Position numbers and translations under genes: made by a program
Shown: positions 13,101 through 24,700 of the stretch, piece by piece
Numbering within the stretch: the first letter of the stretch is position 1
How the letters are laid out: the number at the start of each line of letters is the position of its first letter
Notes under the pieces: model-generated
What the model was told of the DNA's origin: nothing
What the model saw: only the letters and a program-made list of their open reading frames with translations
The model's database searches: none
Assembly (NCBI RefSeq): GCF_947623445.1
Contig: NC_135240.1
Coordinates: 27,652,001 to 27,716,000 of the forward strand
DNA from: Clavelina lepadiformis
Lineage: Eukaryota > Chordata > Ascidiacea > Aplousobranchia > Clavelinidae
DNA: 64,000 nucleotides
Direction of reading: 5' to 3'

Positions 13101-15717
13101 GAGTGCTTGGGTTTCCACTTGCAATCGTCACCAACTCATCTCTGTTGACATCTTGTGTCACTCCGACGGCAAATACATTGACACCCACTAGATGTAACCT
13201 TTCGGCTTCTCCTAAACGTAACAAAGAGTATATGGTGGCAGTAAGCAAAAGATCCACTCGTGCAACGCAGTGGTATTGCTAATTGAAGTAAGAACTCGTC
13301 TAGGCTAGCTAGCAATGCCTAGGATCAATCAATCAATCAATCAATCAATCAACCAGATCAATCAATCAATCAATCAATCAATGCAAAAGATCTATGCCTT
13401 TTGCTGGAATCGAACTCACTTCGAACGTCGTCGTGGCTTTTCCCATCAGTGACGATGATCAAAATCTTGGGAACGAGGTCCAGGTCGGGTCTGGTTCCTC
13501 TGCTCACTCGCAGCATGCGCTCGTAGACCGCGTTCAAGGCTCGGCCAGTCCTTGTGGAACCTCCCAGGTACGAAACCCTACAAATGGTTCCAGGCAGGTT
13601 TCGTAAATCAGTTTGAACGCAAATATAAGACATATACGTTTAAAGATATAGTTGGATATAACAAAGAAATAGGATCAAAATAATGGTGAATATTAGCAGG
13701 ATGCTGGGCTGTTAAATGGATAAAACTCCTGATATTAAAGGGGCAAAGGATGAATACAGAAAATAAAAGATGCAGATTTCAACAAACGACTTCTACAAGA
13801 AGAAGCGGCGACAAACCTGCTAATTGCTCTACGTAGTGAAAGTTTGCTGAGATATTGTCGGAGGTAAAACTCAATCCTCGGAGCCCCGGAATACTGAAGC
13901 AGTCCTACCCTTGCCCCGTTTGGGTCGACCTGAAATATATCACACCAAGATGACGACATGCCACATGAAAATATAAAATACTTAATACACCATATTATAA
14001 GCAGCCTACAATACAATAAGATACGATATCTACCTACGACATACGGTATATATGTAATATAAGTATATAGATGTACTGGAAATACGAAAAAGTTGCAAGT
14101 TGCTGATACTTATTAATATTGTTGCATTTTAATGAAAACAAAAACAATTTGCAAATACTAGATCATTTCCATTTTCCATAGAATACAAAAATATTAAGCA
14201 AAGCTTTGATGGACAATGAAATCTCTTCACAATATCGCGCTTGTAGCGGTTTGACCCATTCTTAATGACCTTGAGGGGCTCGACAATGTTTTCGATGAAA
14301 CTCATCGCGCGCCGGAAGTTGTCTTCTCCTACACTTCCGCTTCCATCGATGGCAAATATGAGGTCAACTTTTTGCTCGGAGCAACCTGCAATGTTGATGG
14401 AAAGGGACTCATGAATTATTTAAAGAAAATCAATTTCATATTAAACGATATTAAACGTGCTTCGGGCAAAGATATCACCTAAACTCTATCAAAGACAAGT
14501 TTAATCAAATCAACATAAACTGAGGCTGGTCATTACGTCATAAAACACGACCCGTTGTCACAATATAAAAGAATATTGTCTGTTTAATCCGAACACGATC
14601 ATTATATTCGCATGAAGCTATCCTCGCTTGCTTTTAATTAATTTATCAACAGAATGAAAGCAAGTAATCATTAAGCTGATCAATTCGGCCGAGGTTCCAT
14701 GAAGCGTTTGGGCGCGATTTTATCAAGTGCTCAGTGTCCGTCACCTTGATTCATTTGATGGCTTTCTGCGGCTTCCACGTAAACATGAAGCGGTGGAGGA
14801 GTTTCCGGGTCCGGGAGTTCCCCTCGACGAAAGTGAAGCAGCCAGTAGAACGCTTGGGCGCCGATGTCGCGCGGAATGACGTCAAAGATTAAATCTAAAT
14901 AAAGTCTCATCGCGATTCCGGAGACCATTGGACGGAAGAGGTCGCTCCATTTAACGTCGGCCCAAGTGATGCGAAAAACGCGCGAAACAGCAGCCAGCTG
15001 CAAGCGGGATAATTGACACATTTTATGTGAAGACTTTAGCAAAAGTTTTTTGCCGTTTTGCAGAAATTATAACAATAGCAAACAATAAAATGGTGTGAAT
15101 TAATACTGTTCAAAGAATATTTACAAAATTTCTTAAATTTTTTGAGACCGGCGACAACTGACTTCAGTCTGAAGCACTATGTACTGTTGTAATAGAGCTT
15201 ACTTGTCCACCAAGTAAATGCGATTTTGTTGCATTAAATTGCTCCTCTTCTAAACCCCAGATGCCACCGAAGTTCTCATAATCAATTTCTAAATCCGTAC
15301 CTACAGTATCGTCACATGAGGTTAAACTGAGCCAGGTTTGGAGTTTCATTAACTTAGAATTCGCAAAGATGTTCAACAAGAATGTTCAATTTACCAACCG
15401 TCCCTGCTTTGCACATAGGCAAGTCTCCTCAGAAAGAGAAAATCATCGGAAAATATTCTTGAAGTTTCTAGTTTTTGGATCACAGCTTCAACTACCTCGT
15501 GTCCTAAAGAAAGAAATTTCACCATAAGAGAAAATGTCAAGACAAACAGGAATCCACGGAAGCTTTTCCAAGTGAAATTCTCACCATTTGCTCCAGGGAT
15601 AAGCGTGTAATCGGCTGAACCCTCAATAACTCTTTCTGATCTTGTTCCCAAGCTTAATACCAAGACAAAGATGAAATTCCTTTGCCATTTTAGCAATGAC
15701 ATCTTGTAACTCATCAT
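10160..15717 (-). CDS. Secreted protein: lysozyme-like + vWA + Thr/Ser-rich stalk + pentraxin domain, 16 exons, 1006 aa
   Basis: Exons in order: 15585-15717, 15395-15503, 15203-15326, 14745-14997, 14270-14385, 13817-13929, 13420-13577, 13076-13211, 12768-12853, 12563-12693, 12300-12498, 11435-12226, 11233-11362, 11046-11164, 10639-10852, 10160-10367 (3021 nt, one frame). A signal peptide (KWQRNFIFVLVLSLG core) starts it. Residues about 45-195 carry FLRRLAYVQSRDG, ENFGGIWGLEEEQF and WSDLFRPMVSGIAMRLYL, which I read as a lysozyme/transglycosylase-like fold used in invertebrate multidomain proteins; this is inference. Residues 207-385 are vWA with a complete MIDAS: DGSGS, GGSTRTG and VTDGKS. About 385-520 look like a beta-rich extension. 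About 520-770 (one 792-nt exon) are Thr/Ser-rich, probably O-glycosylated. The end is pentraxin/LamG-like: LKAFTACMWV, WNFFCFSWEN, GGELMLG, FVGSISTVNMW. No membrane anchor is seen, so it is probably secreted, perhaps an adhesion or immune-recognition protein. Start could also be the second Met at 15702. Confidence 0.88.
11435..12226 (-). other. Exon encoding the low-complexity Thr/Ser-rich stalk
   Basis: Exon 12 of the gene at 10160-15717, about 264 residues. It is dominated by Thr, Ser, Ala and acidic residues with blocks such as TSTSTTTTATEP, and ends with VCPAQYSNSLKKGDF before the pentraxin domain. The plus strand shows this as tgttg-type repeats. It probably spaces the vWA head from the pentraxin head as a mucin-like stalk. 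Length may vary between alleles because of the repeats. Confidence 0.8.
13324..13382. repeat. ATCA tetranucleotide microsatellite
   Basis: Two runs of ATCA units separated by a short interruption (aaccag). It lies in an intron of the vWA/pentraxin gene between exons at 13076-13211 and 13420-13577, close to the donor side of the latter. Confidence 0.95.
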
Positions 15718-17450
15718 CGTATTTTGTTAATTTAAAACAAGCCCAGTGTGAGTCTTTATAGGCAGCCACTCACAAGTAGCGCTATTAATAAGTGTTACTG
15801 TTAAGAACAAGTAACAATAACAGTCTTGACGCAATAATGTTTAACAATAACTTATTCTGATTCCATCAACGAATCATCGCAACACATTAACACCTGCATA
15901 ATACTAGGAGCGAATATTCACTTAATACAGAAATCACAGGCGAAGTAATTCTTTTAATTGAGCTACTTGGGCAGCTTTAAACTTAAAGGTAAAAACATTA
16001 TTCTGCCATAGAAAACAACCAGCCTCAATGTTAACAGTGATTTAGTGTAAAGTGGCGACCTATATAGACTTAAAATCTAAAACTTATTTCAAGAAACGCA
16101 AAACCAAAAAATTCCTTTCTCAAATAATATTTTCTACACTACAACTGAAAAGCTCACCGAGATTTACGTCAAAATTTGAAGCTCAAGCTTTTGAGGAAAA
16201 GTTCTCCAATTTCATGATATTTTAAACTTATCTGATATATAGGAACGAATTGCTTTGTAATTTTAACATCCTTACACAATGCTGACGTCACGGAGCAAGC
16301 TTCTCAATTGCTCAAAATTATGTCATCTCATCGATAACTAGTTTGAAAAGTGATAGCACCGATCTTTTCGGATCAGTGAGAATTCGATGCCGCTGATGAC
16401 ATTTCGGTAAACGCCCTTGACACAAATAACAACTCGAACGACTCCTGTTGACAGCGAGACATGTTATTAGATGGCCCGGTACTTCTGCACCTCAAATAAT
16501 TGCCGAACTGGAAATAATGACTGGTTTTGTCTTTATTTTTGTACGTTCATATTCTAGTTTGCCGCATAAGGATAAACGTTCGACAGTATAGAAAAATAGG
16601 TAATATAACAATAGTAATAATAATAACGTCATAGTAAGAAGACGAAACGACTGAAGTGTAGAGGTGATTTGGCAAAGTGCCCATTGAAAATATAAAGGTG
16701 TAAATTGATAATTTGTGGAAGAATATCAAAAATATTTCTAGGACATTTTCTGTTCAAAAGGGAAAAACTTTCGAACACTTTTCATCTTGTTTTAAGATCA
16801 TATCAAAGATAACAAAAATCGACATATAATGGCTTCGAACAAGATAAATGTACTGGAGAGCTATAAGAAAAAGATTGCCGTCAGTTTGAGAATGAGATAA
16901 CAAGAAAAAGCTTTTTCCGTCGACTTCTTTCTGTTTTCTCAACCGCAAACCTGATCGCTTTTGCGTCATTCTTTAAAATATTTCAACAAGAAGCAATTTG
17001 ATAAACGTTTTGGCAAGATAGAACACAAAGAACACAACAATTAAGCGAGGAAAGTAAGGAACGTGTATGACAACAAACGTACAAAGGTAATAAATAAAGC
17101 AAATACTGAACAAAAAACAAGTAGAAAAGTACGTCTTGCTAGCATTCAACGGATGAGAGCAGTTACGTCACGTTTCACGCAATAACCCTAATAGCAAAGA
17201 CCGTAATCAAGCAATTCTTTCAGTTTTATACGTTTTTGAGGTAATGTGCGTCGTTCACTCGCCTATACGCCGAGTATAGCCGCCTATATAGCACACCAGG
17301 TAACCGCACTCAAACCCACGCTTACATTGGAATGCCCACCACGAACCTACAATAGAACACGCCATCAGCCAACCGCACTCAATTAACTGGATTTCTATTA
17401 AGAGCCGTCGCATTATTATTTGTTAGTTCATTGTTTTCCTTCCTATGACG
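15718..17450. other. Intergenic: promoter side of the vWA gene and 3' flank of the FGF gene
   Basis: About 1.7 kb between two minus-strand genes. No coding exon recognised. One TGACGTCA is at 16283-16290 and another at 17446-17453 overlaps the FGF stop codon. The vWA promoter should be near 15.75 kb; no defined box was identified. Confidence 0.4.
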
Positions 17451-20400
17451 TCACGTCACATCGAGTGGAGCATCGAAGTTACTGCTGACGTCAGGGATTT
17501 CTCCCGAAGTCCAAATATTTTGGGTCCCTTCTCGGCGAGCTGTCGATACTCGTGAAAAGAGCATTCTCATCAGGCCTTTAGGGACTCTACGAGAGCGAGA
17601 TCCTAGAATCGATCTTCTGGAACGCGATGATCCTGAGTTTGCTTTTTTACTCTTTCTCCGTCTTCGTCTTTCTTTCCTCTTTTGCCTACATCGCTTCCTC
17701 CGCCTCTGACAACTCTTCCGCGTCTTACCAGTCAACTTTTTACAGCTCCGCGGACATTTTCGCTTTGATGACGACGTAACCGTCAAAGGAACATCTGGTT
17801 CCTTGAGAGCGCGGACCAAGCTCTTGTCGGCTTTGAGCTCGAGGAAATGGGAGTGTTTGTGCGGTTGCTTGAATCTCGAGCGTCGATACGGACGCCCACT
17901 CCCTCTGAAGGCCAGGAAGTAATCGTGACGAGACCGGTAGGTGTCGCCAATCGATTGGTTGAAGAAGTGTATGAAGTGTGTATCAGGATTTTTCGCACTG
18001 ACCTATGTAGCAAGATAGTGAGCGATGAAAATAATTTCATCAAAACCACATAAAGATTTGCGCAAGTAGTAAAAATTTTTGTTGCATTTATACAAGTAGC
18101 GTATAAATCGTATTGACATGATTCACTGACCGTTGTATAAAGTCGCCCACTTTTGTTGATAGCGAGGTATCGTCCGCTCTTTTCGCCTTTGATTTGAACG
18201 AAGATGTCCCCGTGCTTTAGGTCGATCGTCTTGAAACGGATGACACCTGGGTTAAAGAGGTCCCGGTTAAAACTGCAATAGATGCAAGTCCAGGTGCTGA
18301 GAAAACACCAGTTAAGCGATATTTTCTCATGCACCTAACGGCGGATCACGTTTTGGAGAGGAAGCGTTGAACAATGGGGTTCATGGCGGGTGAACTTGAA
18401 GTTCAAAGGGTTACGTCGGTACGTCGTAAATCGTTCCAGACATTCTAGAACGATGTAACAGGTGCCGCAAACTTTTTGCAAAAACCAAAATAGTCTTCCG
18501 GCCCGTTCCCGTAATTGTGACGTATAAAAACAAACATCGCTATTTGTCATTCAGTGATGCGTGCCCAACATCAAGTGGGGTTCTATGAGAAAGTTTACAC
18601 TTGTGACGTCACACAAGCAGGAGCTTCTTGTCAAAGAGGCGGAGGACGATAAGAGGCCAAAACATGCTCGGCTGTGTTGGGTTTCATGGTGGCATCGATT
18701 GTCGTCTTTTGAAATCGCGCGATGCACCGCTGTTTCGCGTGTCGTACATAATAGGAGACACGATAGGCCGCTTATCTTTCAGATATGAGCCGTTTGCTTG
18801 TTATCGTTGCGCCAGCTTTAAACGATTACAATGACCAGTCGTACAAGACATAAAACCCTTAACTGAAGTTGTTTGTGCGCTGAAAAAAGTGTGCGCTATA
18901 ATTGGAAGTCGCGAACCAATTTACTTCAGTTGCTTCTTCTTCACCGAACCTCTTTAATTGTGTTTATCAGGATGCGGCTTGTAACAACGGCTTTATCGAG
19001 CTCAATTTTGTTCAAAAAGACTTCTCACATAGAGAAGTGGGAAATGCAGCCGCGTCCGACAATTCTGTCTCCGTTGTAAACTGACTGGGCACTTCAAAGC
19101 AGTTTTATCGCTTACTCGATTGGAAGCACGATATGAATTTATTGAAATAAGCACTTGTCATTATCACAAATGGCAAGGGGGGCTGTTAAGTGCTTCTGTT
19201 TCCATCGCTTAATTGGATCGAAAACTATCGAGGGGCAGGTGTTACGGGGCCTGCACGTCACAGTTATGTCGACGAAAGCCACTGAATTGAGTGAAGCTTC
19301 TCGAAATATTCCATCGTCTCGTGATACGTAGACACCATTTTTTTAACATTTTCATCACGTATTTGTCATTTTCCCGCCCTGATTAAGCCGTCGCGGCAGC
19401 AGGCGACTGTTTTCCCTCGACAAAGTTATCGCTATTAAAATTTTACTGGGACATTCAGTCAACAAACCTCATTACCGCAAGCAAAATATCTTTAAAATTA
19501 AATTTCTTCGCTGCTACACAGACTCCGCTTAGGCCATTATTATATAATTGTCCCAAACTGACCAATATGACGTCAAAACAATTATTTCTCTGCTACGTCA
19601 GGATATCGAGAAAAATAAAGCAAATATATAAAGAATTGTCGCTTTGGGCGACATTTTTTGCCGTTCCTTGAGGAAATTAACATAATAAAAAGTGACGCTT
19701 CCAAGTGGTAACAACATTATCAAAGCGAACGGACATCAAAAGATGTGGCTTGGCGTCGGGTCACGCTATATATGAAAACGGAAGAGTTGTTGATTTGATG
19801 CCACGCCCGACGCAACAGGTGTTTGCGGAAAGATTTCGTAGGGACGCGACACGTTTTCTAAAAATAACCTTAACCGTCCTCGTTACAGTGGAATCGTTTA
19901 CTAGCGATCTACCGACTTAGGGTTTTACCTGGCGCAGTAACATCTGTGTGCTCTTATCATTAACTTGTTATAATATTATCAATTGAAGGATATTAACATC
20001 ATCCTGTTTTAAAACATCAAAAACGGGAGCGGAAGGTTTCAAGTAACTGTCAACATTGCTCAAAATAGAATCGACTGATTGAGTAGAGAAACAAGCAGAG
20101 TCAAAATATGTATCGAGCGAGCGTTCGAGTTTGTTCAGGGCTCAATTCTGGTAAATCTGTCCAATACTTCGGTCAATTTGCTCGCAAGTTGCGTGTGTTT
20201 ACGGCGCCCTGGATACTGCTTCTGCATGACTAGAAATACGAAGAGGTTTTGCGTAGAAATTGGCTCGGTGAGATGGGCAGATTGCAGATTGCACGTCAAC
20301 CGGGAACCACCAGGAGTTGAAAAAACAAAGAGCAAAATTTGCCCCATGATAAATTGATTCGTTCTTTCAAAGATAACTTGTCACCAAAATGTCAACGAAA

Positions 20401-21786
20401 TATTATCATTTTTTACAAAGGGCAACTTTGAAAGATCGCGTTTGGTCTAACTGCAAATACTTTTAAGTGGAGAAAACGGCCATGTTCAACCAAGCCACGC
20501 GAACTAATGACGCAATAACATAGTCGATGCGTTAGTATGCGCCACAACTAATTTTGGGTCTAGGTTAGATCCCTACACTACCGCGTATCACTATACAGTT
20601 ACTTGTTAAATGTTAAATGCTAAATGGTAACATACATACATTTATTGTCACACTTTTCTCGTAAACGGCTTTCCACTTTGCCATTCTGGTCGATTCGAAC
20701 GAATCTTCCCGACTTGTGAATGTAGAGGAGTTTGAACTCGACCAAAATTCCTCCGTCCCCGGCGGATTGGTCTTCGCTTTCCTGTGGAATTGTGCCAATT
20801 GCACCGGGCTCTGCCGCAACTATTGGTCGGTCGGACCAAACGCGATGTTTCCTGCGGTTCTTTCGCTGTTTTCTTCTGTTCGGCGACGGCGTCAGTGTAT
20901 TTTTTTGCAGTTTCCTTAAAAGTTCGCCCCAGGTTGTAGCTTCGCCGGAGCCGCCGTTTCCTGGTGCCGAACGCCGGACGTGACGTCGGCGACTGATTCG
21001 GTGAGAAGAATTCTTCAATTCCAAAAGTTTTTTCTTTATCAAATCGATGACATCATCTGGGATTTCTCCTCTTGGCATTCGGTCAAGATCGCGAAGCCAC
21101 AAATCTATCTCCGTCAGCCCCTTGTCACCGAAAATGGTCCGGTTACTTCTCGGTCCGCGTTGGAATTCTGCCAAATTTCGTCGATTGTTGTCGCCCAAGA
21201 CACGACTTCGGCCTGAGTGGCTCCGTCCATGCGCCTTCCTTCGAGAAGGACTTTGATTGAAATGAGAACGCCGGTCAATCGATTGCTTAATTCCTGTATT
21301 ACTTGACAAGTCGTTCGGTGCCAAACCATCGTATGTTCTGGTTTGTGTGACCGGCCCTCGAATCACTGCATCGCCGGTTGTTAGAGAATGTTCAAAGTCC
21401 TCATTCAGGCGACGGTTTGGGTCATCGCCAGCACTCCTTGGATGTCGATCGCGTCTTGTCGATTGCTCGTAAGACGAAGGGTCGAAGATATCGGAATAAA
21501 TGATGCGCATATCGCGCTGCAAGGTTCTTCTAAACCTAGCGTTAAATTGTTCCCGCACGGTGCGATGTTTTCTTTGCTCCATGCGCGGGTAATTGTTTTG
21601 ATTTCTATTGTACTTGGGAACTATCTTGGTCTCAGCCAGGTCATTCGAGTTCTTGGATGACGGCAGAGAATGGCGCGATGGGGCGATCTGGCGCTGGTCG
21701 CTGCAGCAAACAAGCTGAAACCCGATCAAAATACAAATTAAGAAACGGACGCAAGTGCATATATTTTGAAGGCAGGCCGCACACAT
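17451..21786 (-). CDS. Fibroblast growth factor with a very long N-terminal pro-region, 3 exons, 608 aa
   Basis: A secreted ligand for FGF receptor tyrosine kinases. Exons: 20654-21786, 18131-18272, 17451-18002 (1827 nt in frame; phases 2 and 0). The exon borders fall where FGF genes usually split the beta-trefoil. The N-terminus has a hydrophobic segment (VRFLICILIGFQLVCC), a likely signal peptide. About 320 residues follow that are polar, Arg/Ser/Asn-rich and low-complexity, with several basic clusters, including RRRHVRRS near residue 280 as a possible proprotein-convertase site. The core starts near 345: LLYIHKSGRFVRIDQNGKV, then GDIFVQIKGEKSGRYLAINK and GRLYTT, then TYRSRHDYFLAFRGSGRP and HSHFLEL. 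The C-terminal tail is very basic (about RRRKRCRQKRKERRRRRK), fitting heparan-sulfate binding. Typical FGFs are 150-270 residues. Assigning exon 1 to this gene rests on the matching splice phase and the split trefoil strand. The subfamily is not resolved. Confidence 0.9.
18273..20653. other. FGF intron 1
   Basis: A 2.4-kb intron between the pro-region exon and the second trefoil exon, much longer than the window's usual introns. It holds two TGACGTCA palindromes (18604-18611, 19568-19575) and no recognisable coding exon on either strand. Its length makes it a candidate place for regulatory elements. Confidence 0.5.
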
Positions 21787-24700
21787 ATCTGTGCACGAGA
21801 CTGGCTAACAGGCGACGACGACAACAACCTCGTTGTCAAATAATTTACGTGCTGGCCAGGCAAGATTCCATGAAACAAAATGAGCTTCTGATCCGAAAAA
21901 TACCAGTCATGTTTATTTCATCATCTAGCCGCCTATTTCCTGTAAAAGCACAACAATCAATTTATAGAAAAGCTGATAATTATTTGGTTTAAGTCCAGCG
22001 CCTTTGGGTGACTGGGGTCGGACAAGGGTTACGAGCAAACACAATTCGCTGCTTAAATTAAGCCGCGGAAATGTTTTACGGTTTAATGCCGCGGATTAGA
22101 AAATAATTGACCACAGAAATGAGCAGGCATCAATTATTTACCGCGCTACCAAGCATTCCAGCTTGACATTGAATTTCCTCGTAAACGTAGCAAGTACGAT
22201 CTGTACAAACTTGGAGAAAATATAACACGACCATTAGGAAAATAAATTGTAAATCATGTCAAAACAAAGGCGCTTTACTGGAAGTTGATTTTCACAATTT
22301 TAACAACTGGGAGCCGCCTAACGTCCGCTTACTTCAATGTTTGTTGAAACGTGGACAAACGTCAAGGGCGCTGAAAAACATTCAAACCTTTTTGACATTC
22401 AAATACGGAGATCGTGCAACTTTGATAAAGACAATGCTGTGTTCATCTGCCAGCAATAATTATTGAGATGGTGTTCGTACGTATAACGGAGAGTTCTATC
22501 TTAGTACTTGAAAGCGATGTATGCAAAATGAAATTGAAGGAATGAAACAACTTTTTTTGGAGTTGTTTTTTATTTCAGCGATCGAACGACTCCATTGTGA
22601 CTTCAAAAATGTCAGTTTTCCGTCACAAAGAACATTTTTTTCAAAGCAATTTATTTCCTTCTGTTTTTTCATTGAATGCGCCATTGATGGTACAATGTTA
22701 CATTTCGGTCGACAATGAACGGGTTTAATTATCGACCCTCCCACTCTAAAGCGAGTACGACTTTCTATGCTGTTTTTAAAATTCTAAACCAGGATCGTGT
22801 TTACCTTCGTGTTGTTATTATGGAGAGCAGTGCCGTTCGTTACTCTCTTAGTGTCGAGCTATTCGAAGTCTTATTGCGAGAAATTCTAGGAATTCCAGTC
22901 CAGTTACAACGTGATTGAGTTATCTCTCCACCAATCGGTCGAGATCTAAACACTACGGAGTCGTCGAGCAAAAACCGGTCTATCTATAAAAAACTTACTT
23001 TGGTAAATTTTACTCGACATTCCTTCTAACTAGTAACTAGTGGCCTACAGGTATGCTCCACTGTCCGGGTCTGACGTAGTTATCAACATCTTTAAATCAA
23101 TCATAACTGGCAATGTCGTTGTCATAGCTGAGTGATTCATGTGACGCAGAAGACAAGAACGTGGCTGAACCACTTTGCAAAATGGAAGGAAGCGTTTTCG
23201 CTCTGTTGACAATCGAAAAAAAAACGACTCACGACAATCGTCTGACATACAGTGTAAAAAATGGAAACGTACGATAACTGGTTGATTGAACTTCAAAACT
23301 AGTACAATGCGTTGGACCCAAAATGTTTCGCGGTAGCGACGACCTTTGACCTTGATTCCCAGGCAACATTTTTCGCACGGAACAAAACCTCTGTGACCTC
23401 TGTAATATGAGGTCATATAGTTCCTTTATCTTTGAACAGACAAACTTTCATTGCTTTATTTTAACACAAACATATTACGGAGACTTCTTCGCTCACTTTC
23501 TATCAACTTATGTTTCAATTCTACAGCAGCAAAGTTTTTCTGCGAATTAATCCAATAATAATAACAAGAGCCAATGAAAATACGCCAGGAATTCACCTTA
23601 AAATTCACAATTAGCAACCAGCACATCTTCAAATAAATACTGCTGGTTTAATGACGTCACACTTTATTGAAAGGCAAACACAGCGGGACTTCGGCGCAAT
23701 TGTTGGACGATTGCCAACGATCGCGGTCAGACGCGACCTTTAAAGCGTGCTAAGCTAGACTTACTATTGTTGGTAATTTTTTGAACAAATAGATTTGGCT
23801 GCTCTGTCAACGCAACAACATTTGATTAGACGAAACCTTTCCCAATGCTCAAGCCTATTAGGCTTCCAACGCTTCCAGTTAAAGGAAACTTTTACTTCGA
23901 AACGACGTCAATGTTTGTGTCGTGTAGGAGTTGATGCAATCTTGTGCACCTGCGCTATTGATAGTGACCGACCGAATCTAACTTTTAAAGTAAAACTTTT
24001 AAAGAAAACTTCTCGGTAAAGATTAATGAGCTCGATAAGTGGGGAGTGATAAAAAAACGCAATTTGCAACAATTCAACTTCAGGGTTTTTAGAAAACGGT
24101 CCAGCGATTGAAACCTACCGTCACTCCATTACACGCTTTCTGTACCACGGCCATGAAATAGTTCCATCAGAATTGCCAATAATTGTTTTCATTAGAATCA
24201 CGCTTTCAACGCTTCTGTATGTGAAGCTGAAGTTTATCTCATCTGGGCTTTGAGCATATAATTTTCACTGCAATGATTCATACCTTTATCAACTCTGCCT
24301 CGTTGTGTTGGTTTGAGCCAAACTATAGCGCTCCAATACAGACGACTCCCAACTTCTAATCAACACCTCGCACACTGCTTGTTTGCCAGCACTGAGGGCC
24401 CCTCACGCTGCTTTGAATCGAGCAACGCGCGACGCAGGTTTATTGGAACGAGGCTGTAACACGCTCATGGCATGATGCTGGTGGACGATTTGCTACAAAT
24501 TTCTACAGCATCGATCTCTGGCGTTCTTTATCAAGCAACTTGAGATCTTCAAATATAACCTCGATAACTTTGGTGTAAAAGGGAATATTCGCCATCGCAA
24601 GTATTTTACAAGAAAATTTCACGAAAATCAATTTAAAACAAAAGTCCTACAGATTAATTTCTTTCCGATTTCACTGCGATTTTTGCGTTCGTTTATTCCC

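Noticed and set aside
17141-17400. Small tandem-looking stretch 'cgcctata...cgcctatata'
   Set aside because: Too short and imperfect to be called a repeat.
18335-18550. Alternative first exon for the FGF gene (MNPIVQRF at 18384)
   Set aside because: It fits the splice phase but gives no signal peptide and loses the first trefoil strand, which exon 20654-21786 supplies.
23045-23416. 123-residue minus-strand open frame in the gene-free block
   Set aside because: No family motifs, no clear splice context and ordinary composition for chance frames here.
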